From Acidimicrobiia bacterium (lineage in GTDB: Bacteria > Actinomycetota > Acidimicrobiia > Acidimicrobiales > Aldehydirespiratoraceae): DNA of 33,634 bases. The stretch spans positions 1 to 33,634 of the forward strand of contig JAJEDD010000016.1 of the NCBI GenBank assembly GCA_022821685.1, written 5' to 3'. A program made the translations under genes and the position numbers. The notes under the pieces are model-generated. The model did no database searches. It was not told where the DNA came from and worked only from the letters and a program-made list of their open reading frames with translations. Positions 10,705 to 18,744 of the stretch are shown piece after piece (the first letter of the stretch is position 1; the number at the start of each line of letters is the position of its first letter).

Positions 10705-11520
10705 TCACACCGAGACCCCTGCGGCTCGCATCTCGCCGCCGATCGAGCCGTACAGGCGGCGCATCACCAGGCGGTACGACAGACCGTGGAGCTTGTCGAG
10801 GACCAAGCCCAGCACGGTGAGCTGCACGAAGGCCACGAACATCAACTCGGTGTCGAGGGTGCCCTGCGACACGATGATCAGCGCGCCCAGGCCCTTGTTG
10901 GCCCCCACGTACTCAGCCACCACCGCTCCCACCAGGGCCAGCATGAGCGCCACCCGCAGCCCGCTGAACACCGCCGGCACCGCGTGGAGGGCCTTGCACT
11001 TGGTGAGCGTGGTCCAGCGGGAGGCTCGCAGGGCACGGAACAGTTCCAGCATCTCCGCCGGAGCGGTGGTGAGACCCAGGTAGGTGTTCTCCAGCAGCGG
11101 AAAGAAGGCGATCAGGGCCGCGATGATCACCTTGGGGGTCATCCCGAACCCGAACCAGATCACCAGGATCGGCGCCAGCGCGAACTTGGGCAGGGCCTGG
11201 GTGACGATCACATAGGGCATGATCACCCGCCGGGCGATGCCGAACTCCGAGGCCAGCGTGCCCAGCCCGATCCCGGCCACCCCGCCCAGCGCGAACCCGA
11301 GCACGATCTCCTGCACGGTGATCCAGATGTGGGGGGTGGCCCGGCCCGAGGTGACGTAGTCGATCAGGCGGTCGAGCACCGGCCGGGGCTCGGGCAGGAT
11401 CAGCGGCGAGTTGGTGCGGGCCCACAGGTGCCAGACCAAGATCAGCACCACCGCCGACACCAGCACCAGCACCCGCCCGAGCCACTTCTCCGAGCGGGCG
11501 GCGCGCCAGAAGCGCCTCAT
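10705..11520 (-). CDS. ABC transporter permease, NitT/TauT (SsuC) family
   Basis: The 271-residue inner-membrane protein has about six hydrophobic segments, starting with GRVLVLVSAVVLILVWHLW at residues 15-33. The cytoplasmic ATPase-contact loop is the stretch LFRALRASRWTTLTKCKALHAVP near 170-190, the EAA-type loop of this family. Preceding segments (ALPKFALAPILVIWFGFGM) are also characteristic. It forms the channel for the substrate bound by the lipoprotein encoded upstream at 12595-13782. The start is ATG 11520; no strong ribosome binding site is visible. An element fragment separates it from the ATPase gene. Confidence 0.92.
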   Translation of the reverse strand: MRRFWRAARSEKWLGRVLVLVSAVVLILVWHLWARTNSPLILPEPRPVLDRLIDYVTSGRATPHIWITVQEIVLGFALGGVAGIGLGTLASEFGIARRVIMPYVIVTQALPKFALAPILVIWFGFGMTPKVIIAALIAFFPLLENTYLGLTTAPAEMLELFRALRASRWTTLTKCKALHAVPAVFSGLRVALMLALVGAVVAEYVGANKGLGALIIVSQGTLDTELMFVAFVQLTVLGLVLDKLHGLSYRLVMRRLYGSIGGEMRAAGVSV

Positions 11521-11540
11521 GGCGAGGCCTCCTGGCCGCC

Positions 11541-11600
11541 GGCGGAGTCATTCCCGCTCTTGTTCGCTGCGCTCACTGGCCGCTCGGGCCAAGGCGCGCC
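11541..11600 (-). mobile_element. Fragment of the 137-bp element, copy 3
   Basis: About 60 bp match the conserved interior of the element in inverted orientation, around TCATTCCCGCTCTTGTTCGC. Both terminal repeats are absent. It occupies the gap between the permease and ATPase genes. Confidence 0.75.
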
Positions 11601-11605
11601 GGGGC

Positions 11606-12388
11606 TCATTCGAGCTGCTCCCGGATCCGCTGGCGCAACGACCAGAACCTCTGGTCGGCCTCGACCTGCTCGAAGGTGCGGGGCCTGGGCAGGTCCACAT
11701 CGATCACGTCCTGCACCTGTCCGGGCCTCGCCGACATCACCATCACCCGGTCCGACAGGAACAGCGCCTCGCCGATGTCGTGGGTCACGAACACCACCGT
11801 GGTCTGCGACTCCTGCCAGATGCGCAGCAGCTCCAGGTTCATCTGGTCTCGGGTCTGGGCGTCGAGGGCGCCGAAGGGCTCGTCCATCAACAGGATGGAC
11901 GGCTCCACCGCCAAGGCCCGGGCCACCGACACCCGCTGCTGCATGCCTCCCGACAGCTCACCGGGACGGTGCTGCAGGTACTCCGAGAGCCCCACCATCT
12001 CCAGCACCTCCTGCGCCTTGCTCCGGTCGTCGTCGGTGGGGCGGCGCATCACCTCGAACGGCAGCATCACGTTGTCGAGGACCCGGCGCCACGGCAGCAG
12101 CACCGCCTTCTGGAAGACATAGCCGATGCGCCGGTCCGGGGCGACCACCGCCTCGCCGCCGATGCGGACCTCGCCGCCCGACGGGGCGATCAGGCCTCCG
12201 ATGCAGCGCAGCAGGGTGCTCTTGCCGCAGCCGCTGGGCCCGACGATGCCCATGAACTCGCGCGGCGCGATGGCGAAGTCGATGTCGGCGAGGGCGGTGA
12301 TGTCGCCCGCGTCGGAGGCGAAGGTCTTGGTGACGCGGTCGATCTCGATGTGGCCGCGTTCGGTGAGTTCCCCGGTCTGGTCGTTCAC
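11606..12388 (-). CDS. ABC transporter ATPase, NitT/TauT (SsuB/TauB) family
   Basis: The 260-residue ATPase powers the importer. Walker A GPSGCGKST is near residue 47, the Q-loop is GYVFQKAVLLPWR near 92, the signature LSGGMQQRVSVARAL near 138, Walker B LLMDEPFGALD near 161, and the switch His in VTHDIGEAL near 195. GTG 12388 is chosen because upstream codons belong to the 137-bp element; only a weak AGGGG lies upstream. The longer frame starting at 12577 would translate the element and is rejected. It is the second gene of the operon. Confidence 0.93.
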   Translation of the reverse strand: MNDQTGELTERGHIEIDRVTKTFASDAGDITALADIDFAIAPREFMGIVGPSGCGKSTLLRCIGGLIAPSGGEVRIGGEAVVAPDRRIGYVFQKAVLLPWRRVLDNVMLPFEVMRRPTDDDRSKAQEVLEMVGLSEYLQHRPGELSGGMQQRVSVARALAVEPSILLMDEPFGALDAQTRDQMNLELLRIWQESQTTVVFVTHDIGEALFLSDRVMVMSARPGQVQDVIDVDLPRPRTFEQVEADQRFWSLRQRIREQLE

Positions 12389-12441
12389 ACGGTGCCTGCC
12401 CCTGCGCTCCAGCGGGCTCGGCGCGGCTCGCCGGAGCGCCC

Positions 12442-12576
12442 AGAGGCCGAGACTAGATGAGCGAATCCCGCCCATACGGGCGAGGCCGTGGCCCGAGCGG
12501 CCCGTGAGCGCAGCGAACAAGAGCGGGAAAGACCTCGCTGCGGCGCAACGGGCTCTCACCGACTTGCGCTCGCTCA
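12442..12576 (+). mobile_element. MITE-like element, copy 4 (diverged, about 135 bp)
   Basis: The interior is nearly identical to the other copies, while both ends have drifted (for example CTTGCGCTCGCTCA at the right end). It sits between the ATPase and binding-protein genes. Its reverse strand is open in the frame of the ATPase, so automated annotation may extend that gene through it. Confidence 0.8.
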
Positions 12577-12594
12577 AGAGGATAGTTCAGCGAT

Positions 12595-13782
12595 CTAGCC
12601 GATGAACCGGTTGGAGATCACCGCCGAGGCGTCGGCCGAGTCGGGCAGGATGCCCAGCTCGGTGGCTTGGTCGGCCACGTCCTGGATGGTCGCCACATCG
12701 CACCAGCCCATGCCGTTCTCGGCGACGCCGGGACCGTTGGTCTGCATCTGGATGCGGTAGTCGATCACCGCGAGGTTGCGGTCCATGTTGTCGGCCCCGA
12801 CCGCATAGCGGGAGCCGATCTCGGCCGCGGCCTCGGGATTCTCCTGGATCCACACCTTGGCCTTCTCGAGGGCGTCGATGAACCGGGCCACGCCGTCGGT
12901 GTTCTCGTCCACCCAGCTGCGGTTGGCGAAGTACACGTCGTTGGGACCCGGCACCTGCTCGTACTGCCAGATCTCGTAGTCGTCGATCTGGTCGGCGGGG
13001 ATGCCGCCCGCCTCGAGCAGGGCCCAGTTGATCGAGCCCCAGGTCGATGCGGCCTGCGCCTGCCCGCCCAGCAGGGCCTCGCCGAAGGCGATGCCGGTGG
13101 CCGCGAAGGTCACGTCCTCCTCGGTGATGCCGTTGTCGGCCAGCAGCAGCGCGGCGTACCACTTGCTGGTGGAGGCCTGCGACGTCACCGCCACCGTCTT
13201 GCCCCGCAGGTCCTCGGGGCTCTCGATGCCGGCGCCGGTGTTGACCAGCATGGTCATCCAGTTCTGCGTGTACGGGCAGTAGATGCCTTCGAGCTCGGCG
13301 CCCGCGATGGTGGCGAAGAAGCCCGACAGCGCGTCGGCCATGGCGATGTCGGCGTTGCCGGCCACCAGCTGACGCACCGCGTCGCCTGCGCCCGCGCCGG
13401 GAAGCTGCTCGAGGGTGACTCCGGCCTCGGCGAAGTAGCCGTTCTCCTCGGCCACATACAGGTCGATGAAGTCGATGAACTTGCCGCCGCCCCAGGTGAC
13501 CAGCCGAATGTCGATGGGCTCGGGCGGGGCCGCGGGCTCAGGCTCCGGTTCCGGCTCGGGCTCGTCAGCCATCGGCTCAGGTTCGGGTTCCGGCGCCGGC
13601 TCAGCCTCTTCAGCGGCGGGCTCCGGTTCGGGATCGGGCGCCGGCTCGGGATCGGCGACCGGTTCTGGAGCCACCGCCACCGGCTCGGCCTCGTCGTCGC
13701 CGCCGCAAGCCGTGAACAGCAGCGCCGCGGCCAACGGCACCGCCAGCCAGCTCAGTCGGCGCCTTCTCGTGGTCTTGTTCAT
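12595..13782 (-). CDS. ABC transporter substrate-binding lipoprotein, NMT1/SsuA-like
   Basis: The 395-residue protein starts at ATG 13782, with GGGAGGGAG 6 nt upstream. A lipoprotein signal follows: RRRR, a hydrophobic segment and the lipobox LLFTACGG with Cys near residue 25. Residues about 30-90 are a proline/glutamate-rich linker, an unusually long acidic tether. The mature domain begins near IDIRLVTWGG, with LYVAEENGYFAEAGVTLE and GNADIAMADA typical of NitT/TauT binding proteins. The ligand cannot be read from sequence. It is the first gene of the operon, behind a strong promoter and opposite the GntR-type regulator. Confidence 0.92.
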   Translation of the reverse strand: MNKTTRRRRLSWLAVPLAAALLFTACGGDDEAEPVAVAPEPVADPEPAPDPEPEPAAEEAEPAPEPEPEPMADEPEPEPEPEPAAPPEPIDIRLVTWGGGKFIDFIDLYVAEENGYFAEAGVTLEQLPGAGAGDAVRQLVAGNADIAMADALSGFFATIAGAELEGIYCPYTQNWMTMLVNTGAGIESPEDLRGKTVAVTSQASTSKWYAALLLADNGITEEDVTFAATGIAFGEALLGGQAQAASTWGSINWALLEAGGIPADQIDDYEIWQYEQVPGPNDVYFANRSWVDENTDGVARFIDALEKAKVWIQENPEAAAEIGSRYAVGADNMDRNLAVIDYRIQMQTNGPGVAENGMGWCDVATIQDVADQATELGILPDSADASAVISNRFIG

Positions 13783-13815
13783 GATGGTCTCCCTCCCGTC
13801 TTGAGACTGGCAAAC

Positions 13816-13844
13816 CCTATAGGAAATCAACAATCGGATGTCAA
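13816..13844 (-). promoter_or_regulatory. Sigma-70-type promoter of the ABC operon
   Basis: On the minus strand TTGACA (13839-13844) is followed after exactly 17 nt by TATAGG (13816-13821). The expected start near 13809 gives a 27-nt leader to ATG 13782. The -10 is part of the 8-bp palindrome CCTATAGG (13816-13823), so it could also serve the divergent regulator gene. The regulator may act by binding here; no clear GntR-type palindrome was found. Confidence 0.8.
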
Positions 13845-13861
13845 CTTCGCGAGGGCGTGGC

Positions 13862-14548
13862 ATGATGGGCGCCGTGAGCACATTCGAGAGGCCCAAGACC
13901 GCCCAGGAGGCGGTGCTGGCAGAGATCCGAGAGCAGCTGCTCGACGGCCGGCTGGCCCCCGGCGAGTCCATCCGCCCCGACGCATTGGGCGACGAGCTGG
14001 GCGTGTCGGCGGTGCCGGTGCGCGAGGCGCTGCGGATCCTGGAGGGCGAGGGCCATGTCCACTACCGGCCCCACCGCGGCTACGTGGTGGCGACCCTCGA
14101 CGTGGACGACCTGATTCATATCTACCGGATCCGGGAACTGCTGGAGACCGAGGCGGTGTGCCGGGCCATCCCGAGGCTGCCGGGCGAAACGGTGGCCCGC
14201 CTGCACGAGATCGTCCACGAGATGGACGGGGTGCAAGAAGACTTCATATCCCTGACCGCAGTGAACCGGCGCTTCCATTTCACCCTGTTCGAGGCGGCGG
14301 AGATGCCGCAACTGGTGCGGGTGCTGCGGATCCTGTGGGACTCGTCGGACCGCTACCGACTGCGCTACCTGATGTCGCCCGAGAACCGCCATCTCGTGCA
14401 CGACCAGCATCAGCGAATGATGAAGGCAGTGGCCGACCGCGACGTCGAAGCGTTCATCGACGAGAGCCAGAAGCACCGGTCCCACGCCATTGCCGTGCTC
14501 GCCGAGACGTTCGCAGCCGCGGAAGAGGCCGCCAAGAAGACCGCCTGA
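13862..14548 (+). CDS. GntR/FadR-type transcriptional regulator
   Basis: The 228-residue protein has an N-terminal winged helix: EAVLAEIREQLLDGRLAPGE, then DALGDELGVSAVPVREALRIL, the classic GntR signature, and a wing with RPHRGYVVA. The C-terminal FCD effector domain has IYRIRELLETEA, then NRRFHFTLFEAA and HDQHQRMMKAV with the His and Asp positions of the metal/ligand site. ATG 13862 is preferred because GAGGG lies 6 nt upstream; an ATG at 13838 is in frame but has poor spacing. It is divergent from the ABC operon and convergent with the thiamine-diphosphate enzyme gene (9 bp apart). It probably controls the operon in response to its substrate. Confidence 0.92.
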   Translation: MMGAVSTFERPKTAQEAVLAEIREQLLDGRLAPGESIRPDALGDELGVSAVPVREALRILEGEGHVHYRPHRGYVVATLDVDDLIHIYRIRELLETEAVCRAIPRLPGETVARLHEIVHEMDGVQEDFISLTAVNRRFHFTLFEAAEMPQLVRVLRILWDSSDRYRLRYLMSPENRHLVHDQHQRMMKAVADRDVEAFIDESQKHRSHAIAVLAETFAAAEEAAKKTA

Positions 14549-14557
14549 CCGTGCGGT

Positions 14558-16210
14558 TTAGCGGCCCATGAGGTCGATCTTGCGCTGCTCGATCTTGGTG
14601 CGCAGGGGCGGGAAGACCTCTGCGGGGTCGATGGCCACCGCCAGCAGGGCCGGGCCTTCGAGCGCGAAGGCCCATTCGAGCGAGCTGTCGAGGTCGGCGA
14701 GGTCGTCCACCGTGCGGGCGGCGACCCCGAAGGCTTCTGCCGCCGCGGCGAAGTCGATGTGCCCCAGGCGCACGTAGTGGTCCTCGCCGTACATCGCCTC
14801 GGCCTGGTGGCGCAGGATGCCGAGCGCGCCGTCGACGAACACCACCGCCACCAGCGGCAGGCCCAAGTCCTGGGCCACGGCCAGTTCTCCCATGGTGTGC
14901 ACGAAACCGCCGTCGCCGGCGATGGCCACCGCGGCGGTGCCGGGCAGCGCCACCGCCGCGCCGATGGCGGCCGGCAGGCTGAAACCCATGGCGTCGAACT
15001 CGCACGACTGGAGCAGGCCCTCGGGCCGGCGCACGTCAAGCTGCTCGCAAACCCACAGCCGATGGTTGCCGATGTCGGCCGACACCACCGCCGCTTCCGG
15101 CAGGGCCCGGTTGAGCGAGTCCAGCACCGAGGCTGCGCTCAAACCACGGTCGGGATCGTTCTGGGGCGGGGTGCGAGTCGGCCGCCGGGTGAACCACGGC
15201 TCGCGCCGGCCGACCCGCTCGGCCGCAGCCGCCAGAATCGCGCCGGCGCTGCCGACGATCCCCTGGTCGACTCGATAGACCCGGTTGATCTGCGAGGCGT
15301 CGGCGTCGATCTGGACGAGCTGGGCCCCCGCCGCAAACAGGTCATCGCGCCAGCCGAAGGTCGTCTGCTCGCCCAGGGCGCAGCCCGCCACCAGCACCAG
15401 ATCGGCCGAGCCGACGGCCTCGCGGGCGGTGTCGGTGCCGTAGAAGCCGAGCATGCCGACGCTGCGCTCATGGCCGGTATCGATGCTCCCTATGCCCGAG
15501 CGGCTGGTGGCGACGGGCGCGCCGAGCCGCTCGGCCAACGCGGCCAGGTCTCCGCTGCCGAAGCTGCGCAGCACGCCGTGACCGGCCAGCACGGCGGGCC
15601 GAGACGCGCCCTCGAGGCGCTCTAGGAGCTCGGCCACGGTCGATTCGGCCGGCACTGCCGCCGAGTCGACCGACGGCGGCAGCGGCTCGAAGAACGCTGC
15701 GGTGTCGGCCTGGAGGTTCTGGGGCACTGCGATGTGCACCGGGCCGGGCCGCCCCGAGGCGGCCAGCTGCAGGCCAGTGGCGATGAGGTTGGGGATCTCG
15801 TCGAGCGAGGCGGCCTGCACGGAACGCTTGCAGAACGGGGCGAACAGCGCGGCGTTGTCGCAGTGCTGCAGGATGTTGCGGTGGACGTAGCGCCGGTCGA
15901 CCTGTGCGGTCAGCACCAGCAGCGGGATGGAGTCGGCCTGAGCGTTGGCTACCGCGGTGACCAAGTTGGTGGCGCCGGGCCCCGGCGCGCCCGACAACAC
16001 CACGCCGGGCACTCCGGCGGCCAAGGCGTAGCCCGACGCCATGTAGCCGGCCCCCTGCTCGTGGCGGGCCGCAACCACCGCGACGGTGCCGGAGCGGCCC
16101 AGTTCGTGGTAGGTGGGCAGGAAATGCCCGCCCGCCACCGTGAACACGGTGTCGATCCCCGCCGCGCCGATGGCCTCGGCGATGACGCGGCGTCCCAGCA
16201 CCTCTGACAT
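14558..16210 (-). CDS. Thiamine-diphosphate-dependent enzyme, acetolactate synthase/benzoylformate decarboxylase type
   Basis: The 550-residue protein has the three domains of this family. The N-terminal catalytic Glu is in ARHEQGAGYMASGYA near residue 51, and GAPGPGATNLVTAVANA follows. The central domain has RPAVLAGHGVL near 205. The C-terminal cofactor motif begins GDGGFVHTMGELAVA near 431 and ends at VFVDGALG, where the usual Asn-Asn or Asn-Asp is Val-Asp: the first Asn is lost but a metal-capable Asp remains. Substrate is unknown; no anabolic small subunit is adjacent. It starts at ATG 16210, with GGAGG just upstream and its own promoter near 16240. Confidence 0.88.
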   Translation of the reverse strand: MSEVLGRRVIAEAIGAAGIDTVFTVAGGHFLPTYHELGRSGTVAVVAARHEQGAGYMASGYALAAGVPGVVLSGAPGPGATNLVTAVANAQADSIPLLVLTAQVDRRYVHRNILQHCDNAALFAPFCKRSVQAASLDEIPNLIATGLQLAASGRPGPVHIAVPQNLQADTAAFFEPLPPSVDSAAVPAESTVAELLERLEGASRPAVLAGHGVLRSFGSGDLAALAERLGAPVATSRSGIGSIDTGHERSVGMLGFYGTDTAREAVGSADLVLVAGCALGEQTTFGWRDDLFAAGAQLVQIDADASQINRVYRVDQGIVGSAGAILAAAAERVGRREPWFTRRPTRTPPQNDPDRGLSAASVLDSLNRALPEAAVVSADIGNHRLWVCEQLDVRRPEGLLQSCEFDAMGFSLPAAIGAAVALPGTAAVAIAGDGGFVHTMGELAVAQDLGLPLVAVVFVDGALGILRHQAEAMYGEDHYVRLGHIDFAAAAEAFGVAARTVDDLADLDSSLEWAFALEGPALLAVAIDPAEVFPPLRTKIEQRKIDLMGR

Positions 16211-16239
16211 TCGGCCTCCATCCTGAGAGCGGCCCGAGC

Positions 16240-16245
16240 ATCATA
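16240..16245 (-). promoter_or_regulatory. -10 box of the thiamine-diphosphate enzyme gene
   Basis: The minus strand carries TATGAT, one mismatch from consensus, with a possible -35 TTCAAG 18 nt upstream. The predicted start near 16233 gives a leader of about 22 nt that contains the ribosome binding site. Confidence 0.55.
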
Positions 16246-16299
16246 TAGTCGATCAAATACAGGCTTGAATGCGGTCATGTCGAGAGCCGTCTAATCGTT

Positions 16300-16305
16300 T
16301 ACACT
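16300..16305 (+). promoter_or_regulatory. Leaderless-type promoter of the HAD gene
   Basis: TACACT is followed by GGCCCGCC and then directly by ATG 16314. An 8-nt gap places the transcription start at or just before the ATG. No ribosome binding site is present. The arrangement matches that at 17078. Confidence 0.6.
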
Positions 16306-16313
16306 GGCCCGCC

Positions 16314-16931
16314 ATGACTCCGCCTTCCGCTGCATCCTCAAGCGCCCCGACCGTGGCGGTGACCATGGACGGGGTGATCGCCAACTGGGTCAAGGGCCTG
16401 CGAGCCCACGTGGCCGCCCGCCATGCGGTGGCCGACCGCCAACTGGCGCTGAACGTGTCCTGGGATCTGTCGGAGTGGGGGGTGGACGACCCGGCCGCCA
16501 CCATCCGCGAGTTCCTGCTGTCGCCGATGTCGGGGCGGCTCAAGCTGGTGGAGGGCGCAGCGGGCGGCATCGCCGCGCTCCAGTCGGCCGGTTTCCGGGT
16601 GATCGCCACCACCAGGCGCGACCGCATGGTGGGCGACGATCCCGACGACCAGGCCAAGACTCGCGCCATCGCCCGCCAGTGGTTCGCGGGCCAGCCGGGC
16701 CTCGACATCGACGCCGACGACATCGTGTTCACCGAGGATCCGGTGGCGGTGGACGCCGACGTCTGGGTGGACGACGCGCCCCGCCGGGTGAGGCGGCTGG
16801 CGGAGGCCGAAAAGCCGGTGTGGCTGCTGCCGCAGCCGTGGAACCGGTCGGTGGTGCAGGCCGAGGGCGTCAACCTGCTGTTCGACGGCTGGGACTCGGT
16901 AGACGATCTGATCGCCGCCCACTCCGCCTAG
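16314..16931 (+). CDS. 5'-nucleotidase-like HAD protein lacking the nucleophile Asp
   Basis: The 205-residue protein resembles 5'(3')-deoxyribonucleotidases (NT5C type) of the HAD superfamily, which dephosphorylate nucleotides. Motif I reads VAVTMDGVIANW at residues 14-25: the acid Asp19 remains, but the nucleophile position 17 is Thr, where the family has DxDG. Motif II is VIATTRR near 95, and the acidic motif is WVDDAPRRV near 152. The product may be inactive or have a changed role. It starts at ATG 16314 behind a leaderless-type promoter. The next gene downstream has its own promoter. Confidence 0.7.
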   Translation: MTPPSAASSSAPTVAVTMDGVIANWVKGLRAHVAARHAVADRQLALNVSWDLSEWGVDDPAATIREFLLSPMSGRLKLVEGAAGGIAALQSAGFRVIATTRRDRMVGDDPDDQAKTRAIARQWFAGQPGLDIDADDIVFTEDPVAVDADVWVDDAPRRVRRLAEAEKPVWLLPQPWNRSVVQAEGVNLLFDGWDSVDDLIAAHSA

Positions 16932-16976
16932 ACCGCGCTCACGCTCGGCAGGACTCGGGTTGGTCCTCCGGTCGTC

Positions 16977-17049
16977 GGCGGGCTGACGCCGATCAGGCTC
17001 AGCAGCCCGCCCGAACCTGCGGCGGCAAGGGGACGCGAGGGCGTCAGCC
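16977..17049 (+). terminator. Competing hairpins downstream of the HAD gene
   Basis: GGCGGGCTG (16977-16985) pairs perfectly with CAGCCCGCC (17003-17011), and GGCTGACGCC (16981-16990) pairs perfectly with GGCGTCAGCC (17040-17049). The two stems share bases and exclude each other. Neither has a T-tract. They lie 45 bp after the HAD stop and upstream of the next promoter, so termination is the simplest role. Confidence 0.45.
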
Positions 17050-17077
17050 GACTGAATCTGCGGCTGGGGTGCGCCGT

Positions 17078-17083
17078 TATGCT
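17078..17083 (+). promoter_or_regulatory. Leaderless-type promoter of the D-aminoacylase-like gene
   Basis: TATGCT is followed by the 8 nt GGCCCGTC and then GTG 17092. The spacer differs by one base from that of the HAD gene, and no ribosome binding site exists. Confidence 0.6.
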
Positions 17084-17091
17084 GGCCCGTC

Positions 17092-18729
17092 GTGACTGGG
17101 GGCACACCGAGCGGCGGATCCATCGCCCGGCGCCGACTGCTGCTGGCCCTGGGGTTCGGCGCCACCAACGTCGCCGTGCTGCGCCGGATGGGCGCCGCCG
17201 AGCCTGATCAGCAGCCCGACCCGCCGTCAGCCGATGCCGACACGGCCGCAGCGGAGGAGCCGACCGCCTCGCCGCCGGTGACGGTGGTCAACGAGCCCGA
17301 GCGGCCGACAGAGCCGCCCGAGGTTCCGGTGCTGGACGAGTCGGCAGCGCGGGGAGCCGACCAGTCCTTCGATGTGGCCATCGTCGGGGGCCGGGTGATC
17401 GACCCGGCCTCGGGCTTCGACGCGGTGGCCGCAGTGGGCGTCAGCGGATCGACGGTGGCGGCCATCTCGGTCGATCCGGACGCGCCGCCGCTTCAGGCAG
17501 CCACCACCATCGACGCCACCGGGCTGGTGGTGTCGCCGGGGTTCATCGACATCCTGTCGTACAGCCCCAACGGCTACGGCGAGTGGTACAAGCTGGCCGA
17601 CGGCGTGACCGCCAACCTCGGGATGCACGGCCTCGACAGCCGGGCCGAGAACTGGTTCGCGGCCCATCCCGACGGCAGCTCGCCGGTGCACTTCGGCGGG
17701 GCCTCCGACCACGCATATGTCCGACAGGTGCACGGCCTCGAGCCCTACGACACCGCCGCGTCACCGACGCTGGCCGCGATGCTCGCCGACGCCCGGGCCG
17801 ACCTCGGCAACGGGTTCATCGGACTGCACATGCAACCCGAATACACGCCCGGCACTAGCGAGGACGCGCTGCTCGCCCACGCTGCGGTCGCGGCCGAGCA
17901 CGGCGTCCCGCTGTGCGTCCACGCCCGCTACTCCGACAACCTGCCGCCCGGCACCAACCTCCAAGCCATCAGCGAGCTGGTCGCCGCGGCCCGCGAGACC
18001 GGGGCCCACATCCACGTCGAGCACATCAACTCGACCGGCGGCACCGGGGTGATGGCCGAGGCGCTCGGGCGCATCGGCGAGGCCATCGAAGAGGGGCTGT
18101 CCATGACGGCGTGCACCTACCCGTACGAGTTCTGGGCCACCTACCTCAAGTCGGCCCGCTACCAGGACTGGCAGGAGAAGTACGGCATCGGCTACGGCGA
18201 TCTGCAGGTGGCCGGAACGTCGCAGCGGCTCACCGAGCAGACCTTCGCCGACGCCTATGCGGCCAACGCCCTCACCGCCGCCTTCGCCATGTCGCCCGAG
18301 GACGTCGAGCTGCCGCTGCAGGCCGACTTCGTGATGGTCGGCAGCGACGCCATCCTCGACCGGCCCCACAACAACCATCCCCGCTCCACCGGGTGCTTCA
18401 GCCGAGTGCTCGGACACTATGTGCGCGAGCGGGGCGTGCTCGACCTGGAGTCCGCCCTGCGCAAGATGACCATCCAGCCGGCCCGCCTGCTCGAAGGGCG
18501 CTGCCCGGCGCTGCGGCGCAAGGGCCGGATCAGCATCGGCGCCGATGCTGACATCACCGTGTTCGACCCGGCCACCGTCATTGACCGGTCCACCATCGCC
18601 AACCCGGCCCAGGAGTCCGGCGGCATCCAATGGGTGCTGGTCGAGGGGCGCCTGGCCCGGTCGCCCGACGGATTCACCGGCGCCGCGCCCGCGGGCCGGG
18701 GCCTGCGATCCGACATCGGCACAGCCTGA
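17092..18729 (+). CDS. Exported amidohydrolase, D-aminoacylase-like
   Basis: The 545-residue protein begins with a twin-arginine-like signal (ARRRLLLALGFGA, residues 12-24) and a long acidic, Pro-rich linker to residue 90. The amidohydrolase domain follows: VGGRVIDPASGFDAVAAVG, SPGFIDI near 145, CVHARYSD near 282, HINSTGG near 310, and GSDAI near 421. D-aminoacylases usually have HxH after PGFID; here the sequence is ILSYSP, so the two metal histidines are missing at that site. The C-terminal KMTIQPARLLEGR is normal for the family. It may hydrolyse D-amino-acid amides outside the membrane. The GTG start is leaderless. The CapA-like gene follows after 15 bp. Confidence 0.8.
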   Translation: MTGGTPSGGSIARRRLLLALGFGATNVAVLRRMGAAEPDQQPDPPSADADTAAAEEPTASPPVTVVNEPERPTEPPEVPVLDESAARGADQSFDVAIVGGRVIDPASGFDAVAAVGVSGSTVAAISVDPDAPPLQAATTIDATGLVVSPGFIDILSYSPNGYGEWYKLADGVTANLGMHGLDSRAENWFAAHPDGSSPVHFGGASDHAYVRQVHGLEPYDTAASPTLAAMLADARADLGNGFIGLHMQPEYTPGTSEDALLAHAAVAAEHGVPLCVHARYSDNLPPGTNLQAISELVAAARETGAHIHVEHINSTGGTGVMAEALGRIGEAIEEGLSMTACTYPYEFWATYLKSARYQDWQEKYGIGYGDLQVAGTSQRLTEQTFADAYAANALTAAFAMSPEDVELPLQADFVMVGSDAILDRPHNNHPRSTGCFSRVLGHYVRERGVLDLESALRKMTIQPARLLEGRCPALRRKGRISIGADADITVFDPATVIDRSTIANPAQESGGIQWVLVEGRLARSPDGFTGAAPAGRGLRSDIGTA

Positions 18730-18744
18730 GCGGGCCGAGTCGAC

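Noticed and set aside
13838..13861. ATG 13838 as start of the GntR-type regulator
   Set aside because: It lies within the promoter box of the divergent operon and has poor ribosome-binding spacing; ATG 13862 is better supported.
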